Source: Candidatus Woesearchaeota archaeon (GTDB taxonomy: Archaea; Nanobdellota; Nanobdellia; Woesearchaeales; UBA11576). Taken from it: a DNA stretch of 64,000 nucleotides. The position numbers and the translations under genes are program-made. Below are positions 9,874-21,015 of the stretch, one piece after another; position 1 is the stretch's first letter; each line of letters begins with the position of its first letter. The notes under the pieces were generated by a model that was not told the DNA's origin, ran no database searches, and was given only the letters and a program-made list of their open reading frames with translations. The stretch spans positions 62,001 to 126,000 of the forward strand of contig JABGYH010000005.1 of the NCBI GenBank assembly GCA_018675335.1, given 5' to 3'.

Positions 9874-9882
9874 TATTTAAAG
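9874..9882 (-). promoter_or_regulatory. TATA-like element before the 9848 start
   Basis: CTTTAAATA on the minus strand, centred about 30 nt before the ATG at 9848. It suggests this membrane protein gene has its own promoter although it follows the 9942-10775 gene on the same strand. Confidence 0.45.
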
Positions 9883-9941
9883 ATTATGGTGTCACAATAT
9901 TATGATTTAAAAGGAGTTGTTTAAATGAGATGTTTAGTTTA

Positions 9942-10775
9942 TTAGTTATTTATTGAGATCATACAGAACTCTTGGGAAATATACTCTGAATTTTCAGTTA
10001 TCAAATCACAATGTTCACTAACTGAAGTTTTTATTGCAACTTTTTGATAACATTCATTTCTTGAATTAAAACCTGTTTCCCAAACAATATTTTCACAAAA
10101 TTCAATATCATTTCGTTCTTCTGCAATATACATATAGCATGCGTCTTGAGAAAACGGACCTGACAATTCATAAATAAAATTACAATAAGAAGGATCTTGA
10201 TAAACTCTCGCATACCATTGATAACAATAATCTTGAGAATATTCACCAGTTGGTACGGGAATTAAATCGCATAAACCAGGTATTTGTAATTCAATAGCAA
10301 GTTCTGATAAACAATGAGGATAAGAATAATCTCCATCTAAATCTGTTAAGGATTCACATAACTCAGCATCTTTCTTTACTTTTGCAACCATAAAAACACA
10401 TTGATTAAAAGACCCTTCTCCTTCTTCTTTGCTTAAATGTTCACAAAGCTCTGCATTTTGTTCTTCAATTGCAGATTCAATTAAATTAACTGAATTTTGA
10501 TCTAATTCTTCAGACTCATTAAGTGTTGTTTGAATAACTCCTTTTACAATTGGTGAATCTACGTCTGAAATATCTGGAACTACTTTAGTTGAAGATTGTT
10601 TTGAACCAACTAAAAAAATCACTAATCCTGCTAAAACAATAATTGTAATAATTATTGGAATTATTATTTTCAAATCTAAAAACTTATTTTTATCAAATCC
10701 AGAACTTAAAGAATCATCTGACTTGGAAGGTATATCAAATTCAAGTTCTTTTTTTGATTTAGTTTTTGTTGACAT
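9942..10775 (-). CDS. Membrane-anchored protein with six 29-residue di-cysteine repeats
   Basis: 277 residues: a basic and acidic cytoplasmic N-terminus, one membrane segment (37-56), a linker, then an extracytoplasmic repeat domain from about 108 to the end. Cysteines fall at 111, 126, 140, 155, 169, 184, 198, 213, 227, 242, 256 and 271: spacing alternates 15/14 without exception, so six perfect 29-residue units, each of the form xLCexL...C-Y-x-x-A. The length suggests a helix-pair solenoid, probably with a disulfide per unit. I do not recognise a named family. It begins 10 nt after the end of the 694-residue secreted protein gene, so it is in the same operon. Confidence 0.85.
   Translation of the reverse strand: MSTKTKSKKELEFDIPSKSDDSLSSGFDKNKFLDLKIIIPIIITIIVLAGLVIFLVGSKQSSTKVVPDISDVDSPIVKGVIQTTLNESEELDQNSVNLIESAIEEQNAELCEHLSKEEGEGSFNQCVFMVAKVKKDAELCESLTDLDGDYSYPHCLSELAIELQIPGLCDLIPVPTGEYSQDYCYQWYARVYQDPSYCNFIYELSGPFSQDACYMYIAEERNDIEFCENIVWETGFNSRNECYQKVAIKTSVSEHCDLITENSEYISQEFCMISINN
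9963..10445 (-). repeat. Coding region of six exact-length 29-residue Cys-pair repeats
   Basis: Protein-level tandem repeat, residues 111-271 of the preceding entry. The unit length is invariant (87 bp) while the residues between the cysteines have diverged strongly, so this is an old repeat under structural constraint and not a recent DNA expansion. Confidence 0.8.
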
Positions 10776-10785
10776 TTTTAATTTA

Positions 10786-12870
10786 TTAACAATTTAAAGT
10801 AATTGTTGCGTAAGCAGGAGTTTTACCTGCAGTTACTTTCTTTGATTGAGCTGGACCATTAGTACACTCATTTTTAAAAACAGATGCAGTATACATTCCA
10901 GGTTTTAATTTTTTAAACGTTACAGATTTATTACTATTAGCACTTAACTGATTTACAGTTTTTGGTACTTCCTTATCAGCAGAATCTGTCAGAATTACTT
11001 TTACTCCCGAAGTAGCTTTTCCTTTATTTACGACTTTTACTTTAAGACTTCCAGTAGTCACTTCAACTTCTGCCGCAGGTGCTGCGCCTTTATTTTCACA
11101 TTGAGCAGAATTTGTAGCATAAAAACAACTACTAATTCCTCTTTGAGCTAATTTACATACGTCATTATGACATTGAGTTTGTGAAAAAGTAACAGAGGAT
11201 CCTCCTCCTGGAATTGTTACTCCAGCAGTATAACTATTGCAAGAGGTTACTTGATTACAAACAGCACAATGCTTGGATGAAACATAAAATTTACCAGAAT
11301 TATCTTTACAATAATAACCATTTGAAACTTCCACTCCATTACCATTAATAGGTGCAAGACATTTTGGTTTATCAGCTAAAGATTCAGATAAAGGACAAGT
11401 AGAATAACACATTTTCTTATTCTTTATTGTTGTTTTAGTATTCGCAACAGGATCAACACAAGTGCATTTACCACCAGGAGATTCGCATTTAGTATTAGTA
11501 TAAATTTCATCAGGAAGCCATTGAGCATGACTTGCAGTGGGAATGGTAAATGATATTTCACCTATATTACTTGCAGGACTCGGACCACTAATAATTTTGG
11601 TATTTGGATGTTTAATATTAAATGCTAAGTTACATTGACTTAAATCACCTTGATATGAATAAATTAATTGAGCAGTGTCTTTTGCTTTAATCCAATTATA
11701 TCCATTAATGGCATAAGAGGTAAAACATTCTTTAGGCGCACTTTTTTTACACAGCCTTTTATCTGTTCCTCCAAATGTCCAAGAATTAGAAATACATGCA
11801 GGATTATTTGTAGGTCCACAAATCATTTTTGAAGTAATTTCTATTAATTTACAAGCAGGTTTAGTACAAACACCAACTTCAAGTCCGTTGATATATTTAT
11901 TAGCATAACCTTTACTAAACGTATAATATTTTAATCCTGTTTCACCCACACCACAAGTTTCAGTAACATATGGTTTTGGACAAGAAGTATCAGAACCAGA
12001 TGCACCATAAAGATTATTTATTTTATAAAAATCTACTTTTGGAATTGGTTTATTGGGTAAATTTTTTTCAGCATCATCAAATATGCTTTTTAATGCTGAA
12101 GGACATATAATTCTATTAACTTTTCCAACTCCTGCAGACTTTGATCCTCCAGATCCACTTCCCCCCGAACTTCCAACATAACAACCAGATTTTGCAGGTT
12201 TATATTGTTTTTCTAAAGAATGTTTTTCAGCTCCAACTTTTCCTGGACAACAATATAAATCACCAGGACATTTTCCTTTACAAGGTGTTTGGAAAACTCC
12301 TGCATCTTTAAGACAAGAATTCTCAGCTAAATCAATACATTGACCAGGAGTAGTAGTTGAACCCCCCACATCCCCGCAACCTTCATTAGCTTTAGAATCT
12401 TTAACTGCAAAATTATAAACATTGCCTTTACTTAATTTTAATTTAAGATATTTATAAGCCGATTTTGATTTACCTCCACTTCCACCCGTGTATGACGGCG
12501 CGCAAGAATCAGTAGGACTCAGTTTACATTTGCCATCAAAACAAAATTCAGAATCTTTTCCATAAGTAGCCAGGCTACAATCTTCTTTTTTTGCACAAGA
12601 TGAACAACTTGAACTAAAACTAGTACAGTAATTATATTTAATAATTATATTTTTACCCGTAGGACCGTTGGGAAAATATTCGACAAATCCCGCATAAACC
12701 CCTCCACAATATGAATCAGACTCGCACTCAGAATCTTCAACACACCAATTTGAAGGTATGGGTGCTGCCCCTAAAGGACCAAAAAATTCTATTGCAGTAA
12801 CCATAACTCCACTAAGCACAGCCAATAAAACAACTAATACAAATCCTAAAAATAAATGTTTTAGTTTCAT
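10786..12870 (-). CDS. Secreted Cys-rich protein with C-terminal Ig-like/CNA-B-like domain
   Basis: 694 residues. An N-terminal signal peptide or anchor (about 5-27) leads to an exported protein with many cysteines in short CxxC or Cx3-6C clusters over residues 40-590, rich in Gly and Ser, and with the phrase CCPGK. The last 90 residues (from EVTTGSLKVKVV) look like a small beta-sandwich of the carboxypeptidase-regulatory/CNA-B kind (VILTDS, LKPGMYTASV). The ATG overlaps the stop of the 2695-residue protein in an ATGA, so translation is coupled and the two are probably made together. No enzyme motif was found. Likely a partner subunit of the giant surface protein. Confidence 0.8.
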   Translation of the reverse strand: MKLKHLFLGFVLVVLLAVLSGVMVTAIEFFGPLGAAPIPSNWCVEDSECESDSYCGGVYAGFVEYFPNGPTGKNIIIKYNYCTSFSSSCSSCAKKEDCSLATYGKDSEFCFDGKCKLSPTDSCAPSYTGGSGGKSKSAYKYLKLKLSKGNVYNFAVKDSKANEGCGDVGGSTTTPGQCIDLAENSCLKDAGVFQTPCKGKCPGDLYCCPGKVGAEKHSLEKQYKPAKSGCYVGSSGGSGSGGSKSAGVGKVNRIICPSALKSIFDDAEKNLPNKPIPKVDFYKINNLYGASGSDTSCPKPYVTETCGVGETGLKYYTFSKGYANKYINGLEVGVCTKPACKLIEITSKMICGPTNNPACISNSWTFGGTDKRLCKKSAPKECFTSYAINGYNWIKAKDTAQLIYSYQGDLSQCNLAFNIKHPNTKIISGPSPASNIGEISFTIPTASHAQWLPDEIYTNTKCESPGGKCTCVDPVANTKTTIKNKKMCYSTCPLSESLADKPKCLAPINGNGVEVSNGYYCKDNSGKFYVSSKHCAVCNQVTSCNSYTAGVTIPGGGSSVTFSQTQCHNDVCKLAQRGISSCFYATNSAQCENKGAAPAAEVEVTTGSLKVKVVNKGKATSGVKVILTDSADKEVPKTVNQLSANSNKSVTFKKLKPGMYTASVFKNECTNGPAQSKKVTAGKTPAYATITLNC

Positions 12871-15800
12871 ACTGTGCCTCCTTCAATTTCCCAGCAGGGT
12901 GCAATTCCACCTGATGCAGCACAACTTTGTATTCCTTCTATTTTGGTACCTGGATCTATTGAATATCCCATTCTTGCCACAGGAATTAATAATTCAACAT
13001 CTTCTGTTACTTGTCGGGTATCAACAGTCATACTAAATCCTTTTTGATAATTTCTTATAATAACTTGACCAGAAGGTATTGCCCCCCCATTAGCGCCAGT
13101 AATTTTCACCCCATAATCTTCAGGATTGTTTTGACTCAAATAAAGTTGACCTGTTTTCAAATAAGCAAGAGTTTTTAATAATTGAGCACCTTGTTTTTTT
13201 GCCATTCCACTCACATGAATTGTCCCTTTTGGTTCTTTATTAATAAAATATATTTTTATTTCCTTTGCAGTTGATATATAACAAGGTTCAATTCCTGAAG
13301 TTGGAGTTTTATTTTCGACACATCTATCCAAATCAGTTCCACCTAAGTTAATTTTTGCATTAGTCGGATCAAACAGTAATCCATAACCCGTATCTCCAAA
13401 TTGTTTACCTAAGTTATACATTTTAACGTAGGTATACTTTGCCAGATTAGCTTGTGCTTTCATTTCTAACTCTAAATCAAATCCATCAGAATTTAATTTA
13501 AAATTACTAAATATAAATTGCAATGTTGTTTTATCAGTATCATCAACATTTCCTTTTTTACTAAAAATTTCAAGTCCATAATTTTTTTCATTAGTTTTCT
13601 TTGATTCTGAAATTAATACTGGACCTTTACCAATATTTGCTACAGTTCCATCGGCTCCGCCTACAAATAATTGTGTTACAAAATAAGATGCATCTCCAAA
13701 ATTATCATTAGTAACTCTTATAGTAACATAATCTTCTTCAGGAATAAAACAATTATCATAACTTAAATCAGTTTTACATTCTTCTAACGCAACAAGTCCA
13801 CTTTTTACTGATGCGGAAAGTCCTGAAAATTTCAAATTTTTAACTTTTATTTTAATTCCTGCATAAGGCGCTGTTGAATCAATTTTCATGTCTATTGCAA
13901 ATCCATCGGGTTTTTTCACATAATTTTTAAGAGTTGCAATATCCATTAAATCAAGTTCTACACCATAATCTGCTTGGTTTGCTAAATTTACTTCAGCAGG
14001 TCCTGCACAAACATACCCTATAGTTTTTAATGTTCCACAAATTCCATTATTATTTGATTGATCACTCAATCCATGCATCATTAATGTTCCTGATTCGCTT
14101 AATTGAACTCCAATTATTACTCCACTATTTTTGATTTCAAAAATACAAGGAGTTCCTGATGAACATGATTCAGGTAATGGTTTTGCTTCATAACTTCCAC
14201 CACCAACTGATACATTATAAAATAATTTTGAAATGCCAGTTAAGAATTTTAAATTTGCAGCACCTAAATTAATATACACAATTGGATTTTGATCAACAAT
14301 TTTAAATGCTAATGTTTCAATTTTTTGACTGTCAATATTTGTATCATCATAAGGTCCAATTAATATTGAACTTCCTTCACCTAAATTATTCAACCATACA
14401 CCATGTTTAGGTAATGATTCAGTATTATTTGAATAATAAGGGGTTGGAACTTGAATCAATTTAAAATTAGCTCCGTTAGGATCATAATCATTTCCAAAAG
14501 GTTTTTTACAAACTATTGGAATAGTAAATTCTTTTTTAATTTCTGCACCATTTGGATCTTTTGAAACTATTAGTGATGGTTGATAATATCCAGTACCTTC
14601 AATTTGTTGAGAGTCATAAACTTTCATACTTATTTTGAAAGGAATTGGGTCAGTAGTACATTCGGAAGATAACACAGTACTTGTTTGTTGTTCTTGTTCT
14701 GATTTTGGAGTATAACTAACAGTAAATGTTTTTTCTTTAATTTTTGATTCATCGCCTTTTTCTAAAATAGGTTTTATTACTTTCATTTCAAATTCTGCAG
14801 CATACTTAAAAGAAATATCCCCACATTTAACATCCCGTTCAGTTTTATCTAAAATACACTCTTTGTCAGTTTCAGTCGGATCAGGTGCAAAATTTTTACC
14901 ACCTTTAGTAATTTCTACTGAACCTAAAGAATATAAAAATTTAAAATTCTTACCTTCTGGTTTAAACATAATTTTATACGCATAATTTGAATCACTACTT
15001 GCACAAACAACTGGAAGTTTATTAGGCATTAATGTCATCCAATTATTATGAAACATGTTTTTAACATTTTTGAATTTATCACCAAAAACACATTCTTGTT
15101 GTTCTGCAGCAGTCCCATATCCTGAACTAAAGAATTCTTTCTCAACTTTAAATGCAGGAACTCCTCCTAATTTGAATGTATCTCCATAAAATGTTATATC
15201 ATGCACTTTGTTTGCATTCAATCTTATTTTTTCAGGTGCTTGTGAACCTGAAGGCCAAACAATTGAATTTGTTCGAGTATTATATACTTCATCAACTACT
15301 AAGTATTTTGTAAATTCACAATCTTCAACACAACTATCCATTTTTCCATCTGGAATTACTTGGCCGATTTGTGTTTTAAATAATGCTTCATCCCCCACAT
15401 ATACAGGATTTCCTTTTCCTCTTGCAGATTCTGGTTCAAGTAAAAATTTTATCATTCCAGTTTTTGATTTTCCAAAACTACAAGTAAATAAATTAACAAC
15501 ATCAAACCCACAATATGATGGTGTTCCACCCATTTCACTAATTTTTCTAGATTCTGATCCTTTGAGTGATGCAGGATTTGAATTAGTTGTTATTACACCT
15601 GAACTTACTTGACCAAGTGCAGAAGTTCCACCATTTGATCCTTGTGTTGGATTCCATTCAATTACTAATTTATCATATCTTACTGATTCTTGTATTTGAA
15701 CTATTATTTCCTCATCACAAGAATCTCCTTGTTTAAGAGTTCCGGATTCAGGACAACTTCCACTAAAACCTGGTTTAACTAATTTTCTTCTATAAGATTC

Positions 15801-18800
15801 ACTAACAGATCCGGAACAATCACACTTACCATCATTTGAATCTTCACAAAATTCATCATCCCCACTACATTCTAAATATAAACTATATTGTATATCAGAT
15901 CCAGCACTTATAAAATAACTAAATCTATAATTAAATATTGCTCGACCATTAGCACCAACTCCATTAAATCTTCTTGTAGCTTGCACTAATAAAGCAGTAC
16001 TATTAATTGGCATTGTTGTTGCTCCTTGCCACATAGTATCCCAATCAGTTGGCCATTCTCCTGTGAATGCAAAAATACATGCATCATGAATTAAATTTTG
16101 CGCAGTAAATTGTTGTGCAAAGAAATTATTATCACCATATCTTGATGATACTTCAGATGTCGCACTAGAACTTGCATCACCCATAGATGCAAATAATCCT
16201 CCAACTCCACCAATTCCTGATTCTCGCCCATGTCCACCCATAGTTTTTGTTAAACAACTAATTGCTTCATATAATAAATCACAAATATATTGACTTATAA
16301 GATTTTGACATACTCCCGCACTTCCATCTCCAGTTAAGAGAATTGTTTCAAAGCATTGTTTAAGCATCATCATCATATTTTTTAGATGTTTAATCCAACT
16401 AAGAATTGCCATAAAACATAATGAAACTAAACTTTGAAATAATGATGCTCGAGGATCAACCACATTTATGTCATCTACACTTCCAACATTTCCTACAACT
16501 TCTTCGTATAGTCTTTCAACTATTTTGTTTTGAGATCCCAAAGAAACTTTAGATATTGGAATAAGACCTTGATCTGCACCTGCAACTGTTGGAGTTACAT
16601 CAGTTTTACTTGCGCCTTGATCAACACCCAGATTATTAATGAATGATGCAGTTTTATGATCTACAAAAACTTGGGGTGCAGGATTTTGCATATCTTGCCA
16701 AAATGCTAAATGTGCTTGATCTTCAGGTACTGCTTGTTCATTTTCAACATTACTTGGATCAATTCTATCAAATGCTTCCACAATATTTTGTCCAACAGGA
16801 ATAAATTCTAAATTAGATGATAATTTTAATGTTTGATCTTTGGAAACTGTTCCATATAATGGATGAGTAGAATTTTGATCTACTAATTGAAGATACGAAT
16901 CAGATACTCCATATCCTCTTTGAACACTAGTTAATTCTCCACTTGCAGAGTATTCAATCATATAATATACTTTCACATCAGGATTTACAATGCCTAAACT
17001 TTCCATATATGTTCTTTTATATCTTGCAAGATTTGGAGGCAAGAATGCTATAGTTGATGATTTTGTTTTTGGTTCACAAAGTCCAGTTGAACTTTCCACA
17101 ATTTTACTTCCAATACTACATTCATCAGCATCATGATCAGTTAAACAATAACTTTGTTTAATTTCGTTTAAAAATATTGCACCCCATTCAAAATCATCCA
17201 TGTATGTAAATGGACAACATGCTGCTTGGTACGGATGAGGTTCAGAACATGCTTCTTCAAGAGTTTTTCCACTTGGAAGAGTTCCTTTATCAAATCCTAC
17301 TTTTGCACCTTTATCAGTGTCAGGACCATATTCATAAAGATAAAATAAATCTTTAATTGTTTGCCGGGTAGGTTTTGCAAATGAGCAATCAGATTCAACA
17401 TCTTTAAACATTTTTGTTGCATCTTTAATATTTGCTTTATCGTCTTTACCTTGTATGAAATTTTCATAGGTTATGAATTTTTTATAATCATCTACTGATT
17501 GATCTTTTTTCTCAGTTGGATTTTCAGCTTCTGCCCGAACGTCTTTTACAGCTTGATGATTCTCAACACTCATAGGAACTTCATCAACTTCTTGTCCACC
17601 CTTATAATAAGTAGATCCATCTTCACTTATCGAATATCCAGTAGATCCAATGGGTTTACCAGATGAACTAAAAATTGATGTTTGAAATGAAGATTTTATT
17701 TTCATTCGTTGTTTAATATAATGTTGTAATGTTGGTACTGCAGGACAAAATATTCTATCACACACAAAATTAAATTTATTATCCCAACTTTTTTTGGTTT
17801 GAATTGCATCAGCACATTGATTACATGCATTTTCTGCACTAGAATCTTCTTTTGGTCCACCTTCACCAAATAATGGAGTACAACCACCAAATTTTGCTAT
17901 ATCTTCTATTGTTTGTCCTTTTCCTATAACTGATTTAACTATTCCACCAATAGAACTTTTTTCACTCATAACATTTGAAAATTTACAAGCATAAGATTTT
18001 CTAAAATTCATAAATAATTTTACAACAAATGCACCTAAACATAATGCAAATGTGATTTCTGTAATCATCTCAAGTGGTTTTTCTAAAAATTCAATTACTT
18101 TTATTGATGCATTTAAGAAACTCACTGATGCTTCTAAAAAACCAACTGGCAATATTGAAGGATCAACTCGCTCATCAATTAAAACATTATATTCAATACA
18201 AGTTTTTTGTATTGTAGGTTCAACATAAGTATTTGATTGTTCACCACCAATTCCGTATTGTTGTTGTGCAAGCATTGGTTGATTTCTTTGGAAATTAATT
18301 TCCATCATCATCTTAAATCTAAAACAACCAAATCCAGGTATACACTCATCTCGACGATGATCACTAATATTTTTCTCCATCTGATAAGTAGTATTACCAT
18401 CAACTAATGGTTTTTTAAATGTAAGAAGTACTGAACCATACGACCAATTTTGCGGAGGATGATATGGTGGATTAACAATTGTTGCCCACTCATTTATGTT
18501 ATCATATTTTTCATAATCAAGTTTATTTAATGTTGCAGGTTTTACAGTAATACTAGAAACACTTGCACCTTCTCCACCACCAATCCAAGTTAAATTATAT
18601 TCAAATCCTGTTGCTGCAAGACCTTCAAGTATTTCCCTAGTATTAAGTGCAGCACTTGATTTTGCAGTTTGTATACTATAATAAAAGCCACTTCCACAAC
18701 TAGTAAGAGTAATAGTTCCTTCTACAGGATCACTTTCTTGTCCTGATTCATCTATTGCTACAATTTTTACAACATTATCATATGCCCCGCCAGATCCTAC

Positions 18801-20954
18801 TTGTCCATTAGTAACTGATGCCATCGAACTTAGTGCAGAATCAGAACTTGCAGTTTCTTTTTTTAATGTGATATCCGCGGAAAAAACTCCAGAACTATCA
18901 GTTGTTACTGTATAATCTGCAGATTCATTTTCTTTTGATGGATTAATCCAAATTTTTACGGTTGCATTAGAATCAACTTCTCCAGATAATGCAATGTCTG
19001 ACGTGTATGATGGATTAAATCTTTCAATAAGTTCAACTGATGTTGGTGAAATTATTTTTGGAGGAGTTGTGTCATGAAATACTTTAAATTCTTCTTCAAC
19101 AGTATTTCCTGCATCATCAACAAACTCAATTCGTAATGTATTTTGTCCTTCTACAAGTGGTGCGCTAACTGAAAATTTTCCTGAATTAGATATTTCTTGT
19201 TCATGTACTAAGTCAGTTGATATTTCTGTTCGAGGCATCTCAGTTACAAGTGATTTTATTTGAGTTCCATTTGTAGTAGTTGCAGTTTGTTTTAAAGATT
19301 TGTCACCTTCATTTCCAGCAGCATCAATAGCAGATATTTGATAATTATATTCTGCCCCTGAACTTACTTCAGAATCTGAATAACTATTAGTTCCTTTACT
19401 AACGGTTGCAATTGGTGCCAATCCTTCAGAATTATTAATATTATCTCGATAAATAATTATTTTTTCATAATCAGAATAATTATAATCCCATGAAAGTTTT
19501 ACTGATTTATCATCAAAAGATTCTATAGAAAAATTATCAATAACATTTGGTGCTTCTTTATCTGTCGTGAGTAATCGATATACATAAACATTTACGGGAA
19601 GAGTATTTTCTGTTAAATTTCCAGATATAGTAAAACTTGGAGTTTGCGAAAATGTTGAATGATTATCAAATGTAATATCTGGAGCATAAAGATCAATTGA
19701 TACAAATTCTGTTTGTTCAATTAAATTTACTTTATCTGTTGCTTCAACTTTTACTTCTGTTTGTTCCGCTTTTGGTGTAAGTCCTACTCCAGAAAATTTA
19801 AATTCTCCATTAGATCCAACTTTTACAAATCGTTTTAATTTGCCATCAACATAAACATTTACTTCAGCACCTGGTGCACTCTTACCAATTATGTCCATCT
19901 CATTTGAATTATGAAATAATTTTGTGTTAGGATCATTATCAAATACTTTATTTGTTACTTCCAAACTAAGTTCAATTTGTTGTTGTGTTGTAAATGAAGT
20001 ATTTTGACTATTACAATTACCATAGGTATCACAACTAGTAATTTGCAAATCATATTGCATGTTCGGATTTAATTCAGCAAGTGTAAAATTATGTTCAAGT
20101 AAATAAACAGTATCTGTTTTTGTTTGCCAACTATTAGTTCCATTTTCGGCATATTTTAGTTCGAGTTTTGTTGCATTGTTTGTTTTCCAACTAACAAGAG
20201 TATTTACTCCAGTAACTTCGACAGTTACATCAGATAAAATTATTTCTTGAAAGAAACTATCAAGTGTTTTTGCTTCAAGTGTTGCTTTGGAACCTTCATT
20301 TCCTGATGTGTCAATTGAACTTACACTATAAGAATAAGCTGTTCCTTCTGTTAAATTTGTATCAACATAACTTTTTGCAAGAATTCCTTCAGCGATTAAA
20401 TCTCCTGATTTGTAAACATTATATTTAGATATATCAGAATCAAGATCAGCATCAAATTCCCACATCAAAGCTATAGTAGTTTTAGTGATAGTATCAGTGC
20501 TAAATTCTATTGGTGCTTGTGGTGCAGTTGTATCAGGAGGAGGATTTGTTTTAAATTGATAATATTGCCCACTATTATCGTTAACTATTTTGTCTGTTTC
20601 ACTTGCTGCTTGTATTAATATAAAGTAAGTTGTATCAGGCAGAAGTCCAGTTAAATTTATGTCATGATATAATTTTTTTACAGGATCATTAAATGCTTGA
20701 TTTGGAGGGATTGCAGGACCATACATAAGTTCAGTTGTAGAATTATCACTTGTAGTCCATGCAATTCTTGCAGTATTGTGAGTTACTTGTACAGAACTTG
20801 GATTAAATGCAATACTTAGTGCACTAGTTGTTTGCATAGGTAGTAAAATCATTAACCAAATTATGATTAATGCGATTGAATTTACAATTAATTTAGAAGC
20901 TATCTGAATGTTTGTTACTTGATTCCCGTTTTTATTATTTAATTGTCGATTCAT
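12867..20954 (-). CDS. Giant surface protein with FN3 and Ig-like domains and an internal Cys/membrane module
   Basis: 2695 residues, the largest protein here. An N-terminal hydrophobic anchor (about 24-45) is followed by fibronectin-III-like domains at about 47-137, 142-231, 236-325 and 466-557 (sequence marks: TTSDNSTTELMYG; YNVYKSG..SYVDTNLTEGTAYSYSVSSID). Ig-like domains follow at about 340-430, 560-640 and 645-755. After about 760 the protein is not of a known fold. Hydrophobic stretches near 965-990 and 1505-1535 may be membrane segments. A four-cysteine module at C1513/C1534/C1549/C1558 matches one in the 28522-31875 protein. The final thousand residues are beta-rich. It lies 61 bp after the pilin-like gene and overlaps the next gene by 4 bp. 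Probable role: adhesion or cell contact, by inference. Confidence 0.85.
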   Translation of the reverse strand: MNRQLNNKNGNQVTNIQIASKLIVNSIALIIIWLMILLPMQTTSALSIAFNPSSVQVTHNTARIAWTTSDNSTTELMYGPAIPPNQAFNDPVKKLYHDINLTGLLPDTTYFILIQAASETDKIVNDNSGQYYQFKTNPPPDTTAPQAPIEFSTDTITKTTIALMWEFDADLDSDISKYNVYKSGDLIAEGILAKSYVDTNLTEGTAYSYSVSSIDTSGNEGSKATLEAKTLDSFFQEIILSDVTVEVTGVNTLVSWKTNNATKLELKYAENGTNSWQTKTDTVYLLEHNFTLAELNPNMQYDLQITSCDTYGNCNSQNTSFTTQQQIELSLEVTNKVFDNDPNTKLFHNSNEMDIIGKSAPGAEVNVYVDGKLKRFVKVGSNGEFKFSGVGLTPKAEQTEVKVEATDKVNLIEQTEFVSIDLYAPDITFDNHSTFSQTPSFTISGNLTENTLPVNVYVYRLLTTDKEAPNVIDNFSIESFDDKSVKLSWDYNYSDYEKIIIYRDNINNSEGLAPIATVSKGTNSYSDSEVSSGAEYNYQISAIDAAGNEGDKSLKQTATTTNGTQIKSLVTEMPRTEISTDLVHEQEISNSGKFSVSAPLVEGQNTLRIEFVDDAGNTVEEEFKVFHDTTPPKIISPTSVELIERFNPSYTSDIALSGEVDSNATVKIWINPSKENESADYTVTTDSSGVFSADITLKKETASSDSALSSMASVTNGQVGSGGAYDNVVKIVAIDESGQESDPVEGTITLTSCGSGFYYSIQTAKSSAALNTREILEGLAATGFEYNLTWIGGGEGASVSSITVKPATLNKLDYEKYDNINEWATIVNPPYHPPQNWSYGSVLLTFKKPLVDGNTTYQMEKNISDHRRDECIPGFGCFRFKMMMEINFQRNQPMLAQQQYGIGGEQSNTYVEPTIQKTCIEYNVLIDERVDPSILPVGFLEASVSFLNASIKVIEFLEKPLEMITEITFALCLGAFVVKLFMNFRKSYACKFSNVMSEKSSIGGIVKSVIGKGQTIEDIAKFGGCTPLFGEGGPKEDSSAENACNQCADAIQTKKSWDNKFNFVCDRIFCPAVPTLQHYIKQRMKIKSSFQTSIFSSSGKPIGSTGYSISEDGSTYYKGGQEVDEVPMSVENHQAVKDVRAEAENPTEKKDQSVDDYKKFITYENFIQGKDDKANIKDATKMFKDVESDCSFAKPTRQTIKDLFYLYEYGPDTDKGAKVGFDKGTLPSGKTLEEACSEPHPYQAACCPFTYMDDFEWGAIFLNEIKQSYCLTDHDADECSIGSKIVESSTGLCEPKTKSSTIAFLPPNLARYKRTYMESLGIVNPDVKVYYMIEYSASGELTSVQRGYGVSDSYLQLVDQNSTHPLYGTVSKDQTLKLSSNLEFIPVGQNIVEAFDRIDPSNVENEQAVPEDQAHLAFWQDMQNPAPQVFVDHKTASFINNLGVDQGASKTDVTPTVAGADQGLIPISKVSLGSQNKIVERLYEEVVGNVGSVDDINVVDPRASLFQSLVSLCFMAILSWIKHLKNMMMMLKQCFETILLTGDGSAGVCQNLISQYICDLLYEAISCLTKTMGGHGRESGIGGVGGLFASMGDASSSATSEVSSRYGDNNFFAQQFTAQNLIHDACIFAFTGEWPTDWDTMWQGATTMPINSTALLVQATRRFNGVGANGRAIFNYRFSYFISAGSDIQYSLYLECSGDDEFCEDSNDGKCDCSGSVSESYRRKLVKPGFSGSCPESGTLKQGDSCDEEIIVQIQESVRYDKLVIEWNPTQGSNGGTSALGQVSSGVITTNSNPASLKGSESRKISEMGGTPSYCGFDVVNLFTCSFGKSKTGMIKFLLEPESARGKGNPVYVGDEALFKTQIGQVIPDGKMDSCVEDCEFTKYLVVDEVYNTRTNSIVWPSGSQAPEKIRLNANKVHDITFYGDTFKLGGVPAFKVEKEFFSSGYGTAAEQQECVFGDKFKNVKNMFHNNWMTLMPNKLPVVCASSDSNYAYKIMFKPEGKNFKFLYSLGSVEITKGGKNFAPDPTETDKECILDKTERDVKCGDISFKYAAEFEMKVIKPILEKGDESKIKEKTFTVSYTPKSEQEQQTSTVLSSECTTDPIPFKISMKVYDSQQIEGTGYYQPSLIVSKDPNGAEIKKEFTIPIVCKKPFGNDYDPNGANFKLIQVPTPYYSNNTESLPKHGVWLNNLGEGSSILIGPYDDTNIDSQKIETLAFKIVDQNPIVYINLGAANLKFLTGISKLFYNVSVGGGSYEAKPLPESCSSGTPCIFEIKNSGVIIGVQLSESGTLMMHGLSDQSNNNGICGTLKTIGYVCAGPAEVNLANQADYGVELDLMDIATLKNYVKKPDGFAIDMKIDSTAPYAGIKIKVKNLKFSGLSASVKSGLVALEECKTDLSYDNCFIPEEDYVTIRVTNDNFGDASYFVTQLFVGGADGTVANIGKGPVLISESKKTNEKNYGLEIFSKKGNVDDTDKTTLQFIFSNFKLNSDGFDLELEMKAQANLAKYTYVKMYNLGKQFGDTGYGLLFDPTNAKINLGGTDLDRCVENKTPTSGIEPCYISTAKEIKIYFINKEPKGTIHVSGMAKKQGAQLLKTLAYLKTGQLYLSQNNPEDYGVKITGANGGAIPSGQVIIRNYQKGFSMTVDTRQVTEDVELLIPVARMGYSIDPGTKIEGIQSCAASGGIAPCWEIEGGTV

Positions 20955-21015
20955 TTTTGATATTATAATTTTATTTCTTTATTTGAATATATACTTTTGT
21001 TAATGTATTAAATAT

